A DNA stretch of 64,000 nt, taken from assembly GCA_039720395.1 (NCBI GenBank), contig CM077833.1:23644271-23708270 (forward strand). The letters are read 5' to 3'. The notes below the pieces were generated by a model. The model did no database searches. It was not told the origin of the DNA and worked only from the letters and a program-made list of their open reading frames with translations. The stretch comes from Liquidambar formosana. Taxonomy: Eukaryota > Streptophyta > Magnoliopsida > Saxifragales > Altingiaceae. The translations under genes and the position numbers were made by a program. Shown one piece after another: positions 12,603-24,646 of the stretch (position 1 is its first letter; each line of letters begins with the position of its first letter).

Positions 12603-15360
12603 AAAATGAAAAAGGCCAAAAGTGGGGAAAAACCAATTGATTCAATAAATTCTAACCTTTCTTTAAAATATTAAAAATTAAAAAATTAAACGGGTGGAAA
12701 GAGTATGGTATATAATGATGCCCCGAAGCTCAATATATATTACAAATTTTATTCTTTTTTGTCAAGTAATGAGATATCCGAATTGTCAGAACCCGACTAA
12801 AAATAAATTCCAATTTTAGAAAAACAAACCAAAAGAAAAAAAGATCCAAATAAAAATATATGTCGGCTCCGCTATAGTTAGTTCTTCATTATTAAAATAA
12901 ATAAAAAAAATTTCTTTTATTTCCCCTTCAGTCCTTCACACCAAAAGAGGTGAAGAAGTACAGCCCTCCAAAATCCAAATAACTCCACCCCTCTTATCGG
13001 TATTTTTTTTTCTTCCCCTTTCTCCCCTCCGTCGATGCAATTTTTTGACAAATGACCTTTTTTTTTATCAAATAGTCGACATAACACATTCTAAACAGCT
13101 TTTCAATCACCTATTTATACAGTTTAATCTCAACGGACTGAAAGTTTCGATCAACTATGGTTGCAGTTAAGCTGGAGGCTGAACGACAACGTCCAAGTAT
13201 GGACTATGGAATCAATGATGTGCGATATTGGCAATGCAACAGCAAAAGGTACCAAATTTGAGGCTGCAAGGTACTTGGTAGTTGGTACCGAGGCCTGTAG
13301 CAATGCTTAAAGCATTATAGAGGAGGCCTCTATTGGCATAAGAGACTTGCTTTTCATCCCTACTTATTTTACGTTTTAGGTTTTTATAAAAAAATATTCA
13401 AGATTTTCATAAAAACTGACCGCGGCAAAGTCCACTAGAAAACATCATTTTGAACAACTTTGTAGAAGAAAGTTTTTTCAAAAGTTATTGTTTAAGTAGT
13501 CTTTTTGGCCATTTATAGTCTTTGTTTCATAAATGGCTAAAAAGTCTATTTAAACGATAGATTTTGGAAAAACTATCTTCTATAATGTTATTCAAAATGA
13601 TGTTTTCTGATGGATAGCATGGTCAGTTTTGATGAAAACCTTCTATGTTTTTTATAAAATCTCAAAGTGTAAAATCTTGGGATGCCAGTCGCATGGGGAA
13701 GATTCAGTGGAAAGCAAAATGGCACAAATACAGATCACATATTTATGTTGCTACTAGTATAATTAGAAATCTGAATAACTTAACTAACTTTAAAAATTTA
13801 AATATGATAGAACAAAAGTTATTAGAACAAGTTGACTTATTTTACACGAGTTAAGCATCCTATTGATTTAGAGACCTAATAATAATATACAACCAATCAA
13901 CCATAGGTCTCCCTTCTCCCTTCTACTTATATGTTTCTCCTCTTTTCTCTATATTTTTCATCTTTTCTCCTTTTATTATACATTTAGTCTTAATTTACAT
14001 TCTCCGCATATTATCTAGTGGATCTCACAAATAATCAATGATGGTGATTCTTGGCATCTCTCCCCACCCCTCTCCCCCTCTTCTTTGTAGGCAGCATTCA
14101 AAACTATGAGCAAGTTTTGAGAACTACCCTTATTTTTTGTGGTTGTCTTTTATAATATTTATTATTTATTTTATAGGGGTTTTTCTTTTCTGTTTCTTGA
14201 CTTTGTATTGGATGGGCTTAGGCATAGATAGTTAGCATTCAGAATCTTAGAATTAAATACCAGCGTGTTTAGTTTTATAATGCTTATTGAGTAACCGTCA
14301 ACCAGTGCATCAGTTTGATATTAATTCTTTTCTCTTCTCTCTTATAAATTAAGTATTTAATCTTTCTCTTTTTCTCTCTTTACAGACTTAAAAACCTGTC
14401 ATAAAAAGGTACCAATTTTTTTTCTTTTCTAGATTCTTCGTTTTGATATGTTCAATATGTCCATAATATAATCTTGGAGATTCTCCCTTCGTAAGAGATT
14501 AATTTGCTTTATTTTTTGTACATTACAATTTTTATATTTTATATAATATTTTAGGTATTTTTTTTTTAGTGATTTGTTGAACAAAATATGTTTGTAAGAA
14601 ATTATCATTGTTATGGTTATAAGTTATTGTTCCCTATAAATTTCACTATTTTTTTTTTTTTTTTTGTATATCATTTATAGGATCAATTATAGTCAATAAT
14701 TTTGTTTCTTGAAATTTGTTATAGCATACCAATTGTATAGTGGTTTTTTATCTTCCAGATCAATGAATTGTAAATGCATCTTGATTTTTATCATTCTCTT
14801 AATTCAGTGATCATGGGCGTGCTTAGTGGCTGGTTTTTTATTTATTTATTATTTTCTCCATATTCTTAGAAAACTTCATTGTCTTAACAAAGGTTCTTCA
14901 AGTCTTTGTGTTATATCTTATAATATATATAGGCACATGTAACATTATGCAAGTTTATGAATCTCCTTATAGTTGTATAGCCATCTTTTAAACTTCTTTT
15001 TTTTTCCTTTTTTTTTTTTGCTTAAGTTCATTTGGATGTTAGTTTTAATATTGCATTTCGATCTTATTGGAATGAGAAATAAGTAAAATTCAAATAAATA
15101 TTATTCTATCCAAACAGGAAAAGAAAAAAAAATTGTTACATAAGTGAAAAAGATTACAATTTACAAATTTGAGTTATAGTGGGAGAAGGATAAAAGGCAA
15201 TGTGTGGAAACTAAAATTTGAGGAATTCTATTTATAAGAAAAAATTGTTACAGATAAATTTTGGTAGTTATATGAATTAGAGTTGTACTGGGAGATGAAC
15301 AATGAGTGAGTATAGAAATTTAAATTTGATTTAAAAATTATTTTTTACAATGCAAATATT
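12603..15360. other. AT-rich interior of the Helitron region, no gene seen
   Basis: Apart from the worn MITE at 13380-13665, I see only AT-rich DNA with T runs (for example 14650-14665 and 15000-15020) and no ORF with protein-like composition. One block (13140-13320) is richer in GC and could be a captured host fragment, but I cannot identify it. Confidence 0.4.
13380..13665. mobile_element. Degenerate copy of the Mutator-type hairpin MITE
   Basis: It shares the inner hairpin of the three good copies (GAAAACATCATTTTGAACAA on one arm, its complement on the other, with the CCATTTATAG loop region), but the outer GGGAACGGC ends and target duplication have gone. It is the oldest member of the family in this window and lies inside the Helitron region. 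Confidence 0.6.
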
Positions 15361-15391
15361 GTCATGTGCAACGTACGTGTGCATCAACTAG

Positions 15392-15446
<55 letters not shown>
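15392..15446. repeat. (AT)n(AG)n microsatellite
   Basis: An AT run followed by an AG run, directly next to the presumed Helitron 3' end. Helitrons insert between A and T, which fits the AT-rich flank. Confidence 0.9.
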
Positions 15447-15459
15447 AAAAAACTATGAA

Positions 15460-17440
15460 GTTTATGGTGCGTAATTGGTCATTGACCCTTAACCCTCTCA
15501 TGTCGTGGAGATTCCACTGCCGTTGATTAAAGATCCGATGGTTCTGATCGATCTAAGTTGTATAAACAGTCTGGCAAATTAAATTACACATGCCTTATGG
15601 TATGGATGCGACCACATGGCAGGAACGTGCCTAATCCATGTGTACATATTTCAAACGAAGAAAATTGGGTAAATCCACGCGTAAATCAAAATTATATCCA
15701 ATAGTTTGATGGAGGTGTTTTTTGCATAATTAATATTATTATGAGCGACCCATGTCACGGTTGGTAGGAGATTGTGAAATAGTGGGAATAATTTTAGCGA
15801 GTGCTAGCGGCCACTTTGCCTGCCATGACATTGTCGACTCTGCGTGCAGGGATATATATGTAGCAAAATTGTGCAAGTTGTCCACCATTTTAATACTATC
15901 CTAAAGTGAGGTCAGTGATGCCTCCATTCGTTGGTCATCACCACTGGTCTTAGGTCCTTTAATTTTATCTACTTAATTAATTGGGCCCTCACTAAAGCAG
16001 TTTCTTAGAGGTAAGAGGCAAAAGGCTTAAAAGCCCCTTCAAAACTACTCCCACATACAATACAATATAGGGAACGGCTATTGCAACCCCCCATTCTTAT
16101 TACCCACCCCTTATCCTTTAAGTTTTTAAGGTTTTATACAAAATATAAAAAGTTTTTATGAAAACCAACCGTGATGTCTATTAGAAAACATCATTTTGAA
16201 CAACTTTGTAGAATAAAGTTTTCCCTATATCTATCGTTTAAATATATTTTTTAGCCATTTATAGCTTTTATTTCATTTTTTACAAAAAAGTCTATCTAAA
16301 CGATAGATTTTGGAAAAACTTTCTTCTGCAAAATTGTTCAAAATGATGTTTTCTTATGGATTAAGTGATTGATTTTTGTAAAAACCTTTTATATTATTCA
16401 TGAAATCTTAAAAACCAATAGAAAAAGGGTGGGCTTATAAGAATGGGGGGTTGCAATAGCCGTTCCCTACAATATATGCAAACAATCTCTGTCCGAGGAT
16501 TGGTGGCCCAAGAAGTTCCATTTTGTCTATTTATGTATTTCTAGAAGAAAAATTATAATTAAAAAAAAAAAAAGAAAAAGAAAGAGAGAGAAGGGTCCCC
16601 TTTTATCAACCAAGACGATCTACAGGAATTAATTTAACCAGGATTACTAGTGTCAATTGCTATTTGCTAATACTCTTACTCTCAATCTTTTTCGATCCCT
16701 ATAGACATGACACATGTTCATATTTTGAATGCGATAGATATATATATATATATCCATCTTTTAGACATGCATGCATGTACATGTGGCGAGCCCACACAAA
16801 ATAGAAACCTTTTTATAAAGTGGACACATGTTCAAATGGTAGACATATATCTGTTGTGTCCATATGGAGAATGCCTTACCAAGTGATCTAACATTTTCTG
16901 TTCATTTAATTTCCACCTTACAACAAAATTTTCATATATCAGTCTTTTTATTATAGGGTGTACCTTATGTAAGTTACATTAGATGCTGCATTGGTGGATT
17001 ATACCACGTACATAGACTTTCTATTTTTTATTAGATAAAATAATTATGAAAATTTTATACATATTATCGAATCTTTTTAAAAATTTTATTTATTTAATTT
17101 TGGCAATGAACAAAAAATATAGATATACAAATCCTACACCCTATCACATAGGATAGGCCCTCAACCAAAATTAATCCTGTCATAGGGCTCAAGACTTGAA
17201 TTTAGAGCCCTTTTTAAAGTAAAAAAAAATTGAAATCTTGTTAATCAGGCTACTAATTCCATAAAGGACATGAGTTAATATATGTTTGAATATAATAGGG
17301 CAAATTGAGAGAGATTCTTCTACTAAATTATTTTTTTAAATAAGTTTTGTGATGGAGGCAAACTGACAAGATGGGAAGCAAGAGTTAAAAATAAATAAAT
17401 AAATAAATAAAAAATAATGAAGGCCAAATGCAGGCGGGAT
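15460..17440. other. Distal flank of unit A, duplicated at 35030-36330
   Basis: 15470-16510 repeats 35035-36325 in direct orientation (same order of CCACTGCCGTTGATT, GAGCGACCCATGTCACGG, AAGGCTTAAAAGCCCC and GAGGATTGGTGGCCC). 16510-17170 recurs inverted at about 21050-21680 and partly direct at 26165-26470. It holds a Mutator-type MITE but no gene. Confidence 0.65.
16070..16467. mobile_element. Mutator-type hairpin MITE, copy 1
   Basis: A 398-bp element with terminal inverted repeats GGGAACGGCTATTGCAACCC and its complement. The two arms continue inward so that most of the element folds on itself. It is flanked by a 9-bp target duplication TACAATATA at 16061-16069 and 16468-16476. The paralogous sequence at about 36055-36080 has the site once and no element. 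A 9-bp duplication is the hallmark of Mutator-like transposons. No ORF. Confidence 0.93.
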
Positions 17441-17584
17441 CTCATCTTATGTAACTACGTACCACATCAGCTGTGTCGTCATTTGGGCACTTGGGCAATT
17501 AACAAACTTATGCAAATGAGTCGAGAGAATTTAGCACCGGTCTACGTTGGACCCTTCTACCTTAACAATTAACATAATCTGGGA

Positions 17585-17984
17585 GGGAACGGCTATTGCA
17601 ACCCCCCATTCCTATAAGCCCACCCATCATCCTTTATGTTTTTAAGGTTTTATACAAAATATAAAAAGTTTTTATGAAAATCGGCCGTGCTATCCACTAG
17701 AAAACATCATTTTGAACAACTTTGCAGAAGAAAGTTTTTCCAAAATTTATCGTTTAGGTAGACTTTTTGGCAAAAAATGAAATAAAGGCTATAAATGGTT
17801 AAAAAGTATATTTAAATGATAGATTTTGGAAAAACTTTCTTCTGCAAAGTTGTTCAAAATGATGTTTTCTAGTGGACATCATGACCGGTTTTCATAAATA
17901 CTTTTTATATTTTGCATAAAACCTTAAAAACCTAAAGGATAAGGGGTGCGCTTATAGGAATGGGGGGTTGCAATAGCCGTTCCC
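17585..17984. mobile_element. Mutator-type hairpin MITE, copy 2
   Basis: A 400-bp member of the same family, with the same GGGAACGGCTATTGC ends. The 9-bp duplication AATCTGGGA lies at 17576-17584 and 17985-17993. The unit C paralogue at 27064-27072 carries the site once, uninterrupted, so the insertion came after the units duplicated. Confidence 0.94.
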
Positions 17985-18179
17985 AATCTGGGATAGGCCA
18001 GTATTGTGTTGGACTAGCCCAATCTTCAGCCTTCTTCCTCGTAGCCACACTGGTTGAACTTGGGAAACACAAAAGTAATCCGTCTTTTTTCTTAAAACCA
18101 AAACTAAAACTAAAAGGTTATACATAAACCATGAAACCCACACTTGATTAATACTAGAAACATGCAAGTTGCAGAAGAC

Positions 18180-18235
18180 TATAGTTGGGGTCACAAGTGA
18201 TTTGAAAAATAGTTGGGGTCACAAGTGATTTGAAA
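18180..18235. repeat. Short tandem duplication beside NRAMP unit B stop region
   Basis: A block of about 27 bases beginning TAGTTGGGGTCACAAGTG occurs twice in a row, whereas unit C has it once near 27250. It is a small local duplication just downstream of the damaged C-terminus. Confidence 0.8.
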
Positions 18236-18237
18236 AC

Positions 18238-20537
18238 ACCCAACTCTGGTAGAGGGGATGTCGGCGAGATCCTCCCTATAAGGTACATTATCCAACTCGA
18301 ACTCCCTTTCGGATTTGCTAACCCTTTTTCCATGTGGATTTGGGCATTTGGATTGTTCTTTGTTGGATCGATGAATGTAACGACAGTATCTCTTCGACAG
18401 GTGAGATAGATGATGGCAATGATATAGATGGCCATGCAGGGGAACACAATGATCCCAATGAAAACATTTGCGACTTTGGGTAAATTTTTTGTGAATAAGC
18501 CAACCCACAAAGCCTGTGCATAGGTAATAGACGTTGATGCCGATCATTGCCAGCCCTAGGATCCATGAGATCACAATTATCTGCAAACATATGTAATTGG
18601 TAGATACTATTAGTCTCCAAAAAAAATTAAATAAATAAATCAAACATTAGGTTTAAGTCCACCTACGTATATAGAGTTCTTGTGTGGTACTGCTACTGAA
18701 TTTAAGGAGTGGGATAAGTGCAAATGGAAGTTCAATTAAATGACAATATCATCTGCAACAAAAAAAGGAAAAAATGGCCATTATAATTAAGAATTAATTT
18801 GAGGAACAATTCCAATATATATATTGGACGAGTTACAAACCGATGCAATGATGATGAGTCGGCCCGACCCGGAAGATCCACCAATAATGGAGACAATGAG
18901 ACTAGGCGCAATGGCTACGCGCCTAGTCACGGGTTCCTCAGCCATTTCTTCATCTTAAGGTCCAAGAAACCCTTTAACATCACGCCCACCAAAATATAAG
19001 TTAGTAGACTACAGAAAATTATAAATCAAATCAATTACACAAAAAATAATTAAAAATGTAAAAATAAAAAATCTTGAGAACAACGAGTTCAATCCAAAAC
19101 CTCTATGATAAATTGTCCAGCATAAGTTCCTGTGATGGTAGAGCTTTGGCCCAAGGCTGGTAATGCGATGGCATAAATGGTTGAGCTAGACTGTCTTAAC
19201 ACATTCTGCATAAAAATTGCGAGTATTTTGCGTTAGAGATTGTGCTTATATAAATTAATTATATGATTTGATTTCATAAGACATAATGATTTGAACCTTG
19301 AGAAGGAATGAAGCAGAGTAAAGGATGAGATAATTGCATCGATCAGAGTTGTCTTGTGAGAGGTTTGTGGCTGAACAAACAGTGCCCGATACGGAGACAA
19401 CTGAAACATTGATCAAAAATGCTATGAGCAGTGCAAGTCTGCTTTCCATCAAGTAAAACCGACATGCATCCTATAATAAGTAAGGGAAAACACAAGCGAG
19501 TGAATTTCACACATAAGCATGCATGTAGGCCAACAAATAAATTACCAAAAAATTAGCATAAAAAACACATTCTCTTTCATGAATTAAAAAAAAAATTATA
19601 GTTTTGTTATTGGATATTATCATTGATGAATTGTGGGTCTCACATTCTATTAGCGTATGAGTCAACAAAATGGGTTATTAGTATGAGTGAAAAGGTATTT
19701 TCTTTGTGCATAAGATGGGTCAACATATGAGTCAATAAGATAGGTCGAGTTCCCATTCCCTATTACAGTATAGTCCAGCTACATGTAAATAATTACAATT
19801 CAATACAAATGACCACCAATGTTCCAGTAAATAACTATTAACTTAATTAAGAATGACTAAAAATCTGCAATTCCCCATTTGTTTGTCTTACATTAATGCC
19901 GTGGAGAGATGGGGGTTATCTTTCTAGAGAGAACGAGAGCAGGGTGGAGAAAGAGGTTGTGCCTATAAAGAAAAGTAAGCGAGCAAATAATGCGGTTAGG
20001 ATACAATTTAGAAAATTCCAAAAGTGATCCGCTAGCTCTTTATCAACTACCATAGGTATCAATTAAAGGATCTCAGGACAAAAATAAAAATTAAAAAGTA
20101 TTAATTACATTTTTTTTTAAAAATGTTAAAAGGGTCCAAATGGCATGACACCACGACAATTCATTATGAATAGTTATATTTTCAATGAAACTATTCAATT
20201 ATTAGTCTAACTGTTATTTGGGCAAATTGAAGGATTAGGACTTTTTTTTTTGGGTAATTACATGACAAAGTTAATAGGGGTAATTTTGAAGGGAAATGGT
20301 GAGAATTGAACACAAGATCTCTTACTTGACAAAAAAACCTAAGACCACTCGACCCACCCCTTAGGTCTAAACAAATTATTTTGATTTATATAGCATTACT
20401 CTTGAAGTCTTAATAAAATCTACAGCCAAAAAAAAAAAAATGTCTTAATTAAATCAAGCAATATGAGGTCAAGTATAAAATAAGAACGTACGGCATGATA
20501 AGGGCACCCAAAAGGGCAATGGCGTCTCCAGTTGCAC
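18238..20537 (-). pseudogene. NRAMP unit B, 3' half (exons 7-part to 13), broken
   Basis: In transcription order: an exon 7 fragment of 46 nt (20537-20492), exon 8 (19962-19892), exon 9 (19470-19297), exon 10 (19205-19101), exon 11 (18971-18841), exon 12 (18752-18667) and exon 13 (18580-18238). The fragment stops mid-exon at 20537, where homology to unit C ends abruptly. Exon 8 carries an extra base, exon 11 lacks one, exon 12 has lost 14 and gained 4, and exon 13 carries three one-base indels and loses the normal stop. The 5' exons are not upstream of it on this strand; a matching 5' half lies on the opposite strand at 24643-25614. It cannot encode a transporter. Confidence 0.9.
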
Positions 20538-20675
20538 AAATCGCAAATCATTTTTTAATGAATTTTTGTATGTGAAATTCTTAAAGAGTCTTTTATTCAA
20601 TGGTATAGGCATTGACTTGAAATTAAATTTGTATATTATCCCGAAAAAATGAAAAATTAAGGGAGAACTCATCAA
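20538..20675 (+). repeat. Inverted repeat arm at the NRAMP break (left)
   Basis: About 140 bases beginning exactly where exon 7 is cut. It recurs as its reverse complement at about 22257-22398. Both contain CAAATCATTTTTTAATGAAT and TTCAAGTCAATGCCTATACC or their complements. Confidence 0.8.
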
Positions 20676-22256
20676 TTTACTTACCAATTTAAACCAATGA
20701 GACATGCTACTTCAGTTGTTATATCAATATGAAAACCAATTTAAATGTCATGTCAACTATCATATCATATCAATCAGGCAAATGGGTTGCTTAGCATTTT
20801 CCATCTGTCCAAAGTATTTGTTATGTGAACCTCAAATTTAGACACAACAACATATACCATCTTCATCAAGGCATAGACCCAAAATTTGAAACACGAGGTA
20901 CCGAGAATAGGTGGTAACACTGCACGCCCGCCTGCATTTGTTTGTTTGTTTGTTTTTTTTTTTTTTTTTCCAAGTTCTTTATTTGCTTCAAAGTGAGAAC
21001 GGAAGATGAGATCCCAGTGGCTCATAGAATATATAGTACTGAGATTAGGATATATATGAAGACTATATATAAGAACATGCTCACTTAGTCAGGCATTCTC
21101 CTAATGGACACAACAGATATATATCTACTATTTTCATGAACATGTGTCCATTTTATAAAAAGGTTTCCATTTTGTGTGGACTCGCCACATCTACAAGCGT
21201 ACATGTCTAATTAAAAGATGGATATGTATCGCATTCAAAATATAAACATGTGTCATGTCTATAGGGATCGAATAGATTATGAGTGAGGATACTAGCAATT
21301 AATTGACACTAGCAATCTTGGTTGAATTAATTTTTGTAGATCTGAGCAGGCCCCCCTCCCCCAACTTCTTAAAAAAAAATATAATTAAAATTTGAGCCCT
21401 TTGACAGGATTAATTTTGGTTGGGGGCCTATCCTATGTGATAGGGTGTAGGATTTGTATATCTATATTTTTTGTTCATTACCAAAAATAAATAAATAATT
21501 TTTAAAAAAGATTCGATAATATGTATAAAATTTTCATAATTATTTGATCTAATAAAAAATAAAAAGTCTATGTACGTGCTATAATCTACCAATGCAGCAT
21601 CTAATGTAACTTGCATAGGGTACACCCGATAATAAAAAGACTGCTATATGAAAATTTTGTTGTAAAGTGGAAATGAATAGAAAATGTTAGTAAGGTTATT
21701 TTCCGCTCAAAATTGGAATAGAAGGACATTTTGTTTTGCATTGGCTGGGTTTTTTTAAAATTGTTTGGCCTCGTTAGTAGAACTATAAGACGAACCAAAA
21801 TGCTCATTCAATGCCCACGACATAAGAGGGTTAAGGGTCGATGACTAATTACCCTAATTTTATAGTTTCTTCACCTTGGATAATCAGCAATGCATGAGAA
21901 TTAAAATTTGAGGAATTCTATTCAAAAGTATATCAACTAAAGGCGGGTTGGATCAAACTAGCCTGCCCAATCTACCTATTCTCTCAAAGTGCTTGAGGCA
22001 ATGTAAAATAAAGCAAATTGATTTGATTTGGTGCCTTGGGCAGTTTTTACACATCCCTACCCAGAGGCAAACTGTCATGGTAAGCAATGAGGCCAAGACT
22101 CGCTAAAATTATTCCAACCATTTCACAATCTCTACCAACCGTGACATAGGTTGCTCATATTAATATTAATTATGCAAACCCCTTCATCAATGATCAAACT
22201 ATAGAATAATTTTGATGAGGTAAGGCTGTCACGAGGGGCTCCTAGCTTGTTAGTAA

Positions 22257-22398
22257 ATTGATGAGTTCTCCCTTAATTTTATATTTTTGAGGGATAATAT
22301 ACAAATTTAATTTCAAGTCAATGCCTATACCATTGAATATATAGAAGACTCTTTAAGGATTCCACATATAAAAATTCATTAAAAAATGATTTGCAATT
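22257..22398 (-). repeat. Inverted repeat arm at the NRAMP break (right)
   Basis: Reverse complement of 20538-20675 with scattered mismatches; the arms are about 1.6 kb apart. Inverted repeats of this kind are frequent at inversion or fold-back replication breakpoints. Confidence 0.8.
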
Positions 22399-24560
22399 TG
22401 ATCACATGAGCATGTCAAAGTTATTGAAAAATTTCAGTCTATCAAGTAAAACACCAAACTTTGACCGGCTAGTGTGGTCAAATCACGTAGTATTTGACCC
22501 TGAATTTTCATACATAAAATCTTTGAAAAATCCTCTATCCAATGATACAAGTTTTATTTTGAAATTTGTATATTATTTCTTGAAATTAAGTAAGAACTCA
22601 TCGAGGGCAATTGCACCAAGGTGCAAGTGTGCGCCTGTGCAACCACTCAAATTTTTTTCTTTTCTTTTCAAATTTGTATGAGTAAATTTATTTAGTACTT
22701 TAGCCTTTATTGAGAAAAAATAGTTAATTTTTATTAAATTTAGTTAAATTATTATTAAATTTATTAAAGTACACCACTTTTGTGAACTATATAAAGTCAA
22801 GGTTTAGTTTATTCTTATGTGCAACCATTAAGAGGAATCATGTCCCATATTGGATAGAGAGTGTTAAGAGTGATATATAAACAAAGTTTCTCATGTTTAA
22901 AAGTCACCTATGTTTTTAGAGTATGACATGCTTGTCAATTTTACATCCTACTTTATCACCTATATTCAGAGTCATGCCAATGTGTGGTCTTGTGATTTTT
23001 CCTTTTTTCCTTTTTCCATCTTCCTAGGACCTTATCTTACATCAAGTAAATAGTAGTGTTAAGAATAATATATAAATAAGTTTTGTATCTCTAAAAGTTG
23101 TCTAGACATTTTTAAATATAGATACCGATATGTATAGCCTTAGTTTCTTTCCCATCTTATCCTTAGCAAAAAAAATTACAATTATTATTATTTTATTTTT
23201 TAAATGCAACCACTGAAAAAAAATTCTGAATCCACCCTGGAACTCATCAATTCACCCATAAAGACCCCATATGACAGCCTTACTCGTTTCCATTTGCACG
23301 TGGATTTACACAAATTCTTCATTAAGAAATGTTGACATATATGCAATAGGCACGTTCCTGCCATGTGGTTGCGACCGTAGGGCACGTGTTCTTCTCAAGC
23401 TTTTTGATACAACTCAAATTAGAACCGTTGGATCCTTCATCAACGGCAGCGAAATGTCCACGACATAAGAGGGTATACAGTTAAGGGTCAATGAGCAATT
23501 AAATTACCATAATTAATTAGGGTTGACAAGTAAAAGTGAGATATGATAGAAACGGGTTTGGTCTATAGATTGAATCATGCTTAGTTTTTAAAACTCATGA
23601 CAAAACAAAGTTGTTGGAGTTAGGGGAGTCGCATGGGTCACACACCATTGGACTAGCCTTCCATATAAGGCTAGGGGACCCCATAGTCGTCGTTTTCCTA
23701 CTATCATCACCAACAAAAATTATTGTCCTTAATCACCGCAAATAAAAAACGTCTGCGATATTGACAGCTGATGATTATAGGGGTGGTCCATTAGATGTAG
23801 CTCAATTTTAAAGTATTGTTCAATAAAATTAATAGTAAGTGATAAGATTGTGAGAGAAGCATGAATTTTGTCCAAATTAAAGGGAGAGGCACGCACGGAT
23901 CATGCTTGTCCTGATATACTATTAGCTTTATTAATAATCTTTTTAATTAGCTGTAAAAATTCTTTACTTACATGTTAATAAGGATGGTGTACTCCACCTC
24001 CGTGACAATTTGGACATTTTCTTGCAATTTACATTTTTCATTACCTTTTCATCAGTCAGATAATACTGCAAACTTCTTGCATGCACCTTGTAATTATTTG
24101 AGTCTTTTGTTTGAAAGAAAAAGAAATGGTCCAACGGATAGAGAGGAAATGCAAAAATTTCATTTCTTAAAAGGAAATTTTAAAGAAAATGATTATAATG
24201 CCCACCCCTTCCCTTACAATTTAGGGGTTAAACCCATACTACTTTGGCAATCGGAAATTGATTTGCAATATTGGTAATGCTTCAGCCCATAGTTACTGAG
24301 GAACTTTGCTTGCATAAAGCTAAAAGGAAAAATGCATTTTTGACTAAGGACACATGTCCAAAACAAAAAAGAAAAATGAGCAAGGGCCACCGGCTCACAT
24401 GATGAGGCAATGTCCCGTGTCCAAGTGTTCTTTGTGTGTCCATACAATGGTATGTCAATATTAATTATTTTACTTTTTGTGCTTATTAATTTATTTGGGT
24501 CACTGTCGCCATTGCACTGAGTAACAGCCATTTGGGTGAGTAGAAAAACAAAAAAGGCAC

Positions 24561-24568
24561 TATAAATA
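24561..24568 (+). promoter_or_regulatory. TATA box of NRAMP unit B 5' fragment
   Basis: TATAAATA on the plus strand, 75 bases before the ATG at 24643. The context (GCCATTTGGGTGAGTAG just upstream, GA run just downstream) matches the promoters of units A and C, but on the other strand. Confidence 0.6.
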
Positions 24569-24599
24569 CAGGAGCTAATTAACCAAGTCATTTAAGTTA

Positions 24600-24604
<5 letters not shown>

Positions 24605-24642
<38 letters not shown>
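24605..24642. repeat. (GA)n microsatellite in NRAMP unit B 5' region
   Basis: A GA run ending at the ATG, the same arrangement as in units A and C. Confidence 0.9.

Positions 24643-24646
<4 letters not shown>

Larger units (their letters stand above)
9389..15391 (+). mobile_element. Probable Helitron, about 6 kb, non-autonomous, with a second nested inside
   Basis: The 5' end TCTATACTACATATAAAAAG is typical of plant Helitrons. At the 3' end a short palindrome (TGCAACGTACGTGTGCA) is followed by CTAG at 15388-15391. A related inner pair starts at 10382 (TCAATACTACCTATAAAAAG) and ends near 12602 (TGCAACGTACGTGTGCA, then CCAG), which suggests a nested copy. The paralogous flank in unit C (about 35005-35035) and the inverted one in unit B (about 23500) run straight through without it. 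No RepHel ORF is visible, and the interior is AT-rich with long A runs. Exact borders and which ends pair together are inference. Confidence 0.6.
20538..24560. other. Rearranged unit B flank (inverted upstream region), no gene seen
   Basis: 20700-21420 is the reverse complement of about 26150-26900, 21050-21680 that of 16510-17170, about 21810-22200 and 23460-23740 that of parts of 34720-35540. The NRAMP upstream flank therefore runs here in the opposite direction to units A and C, leading into an NRAMP promoter on the plus strand. 22400-23150 is AT-rich DNA I cannot place. No protein-like ORF is seen. Confidence 0.6.

Noticed and set aside
18154..18643. Overlapping ORFs of 100-150 codons as separate genes
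   Set aside because: They are parts of NRAMP exon 13 in three frames, created by its indels.
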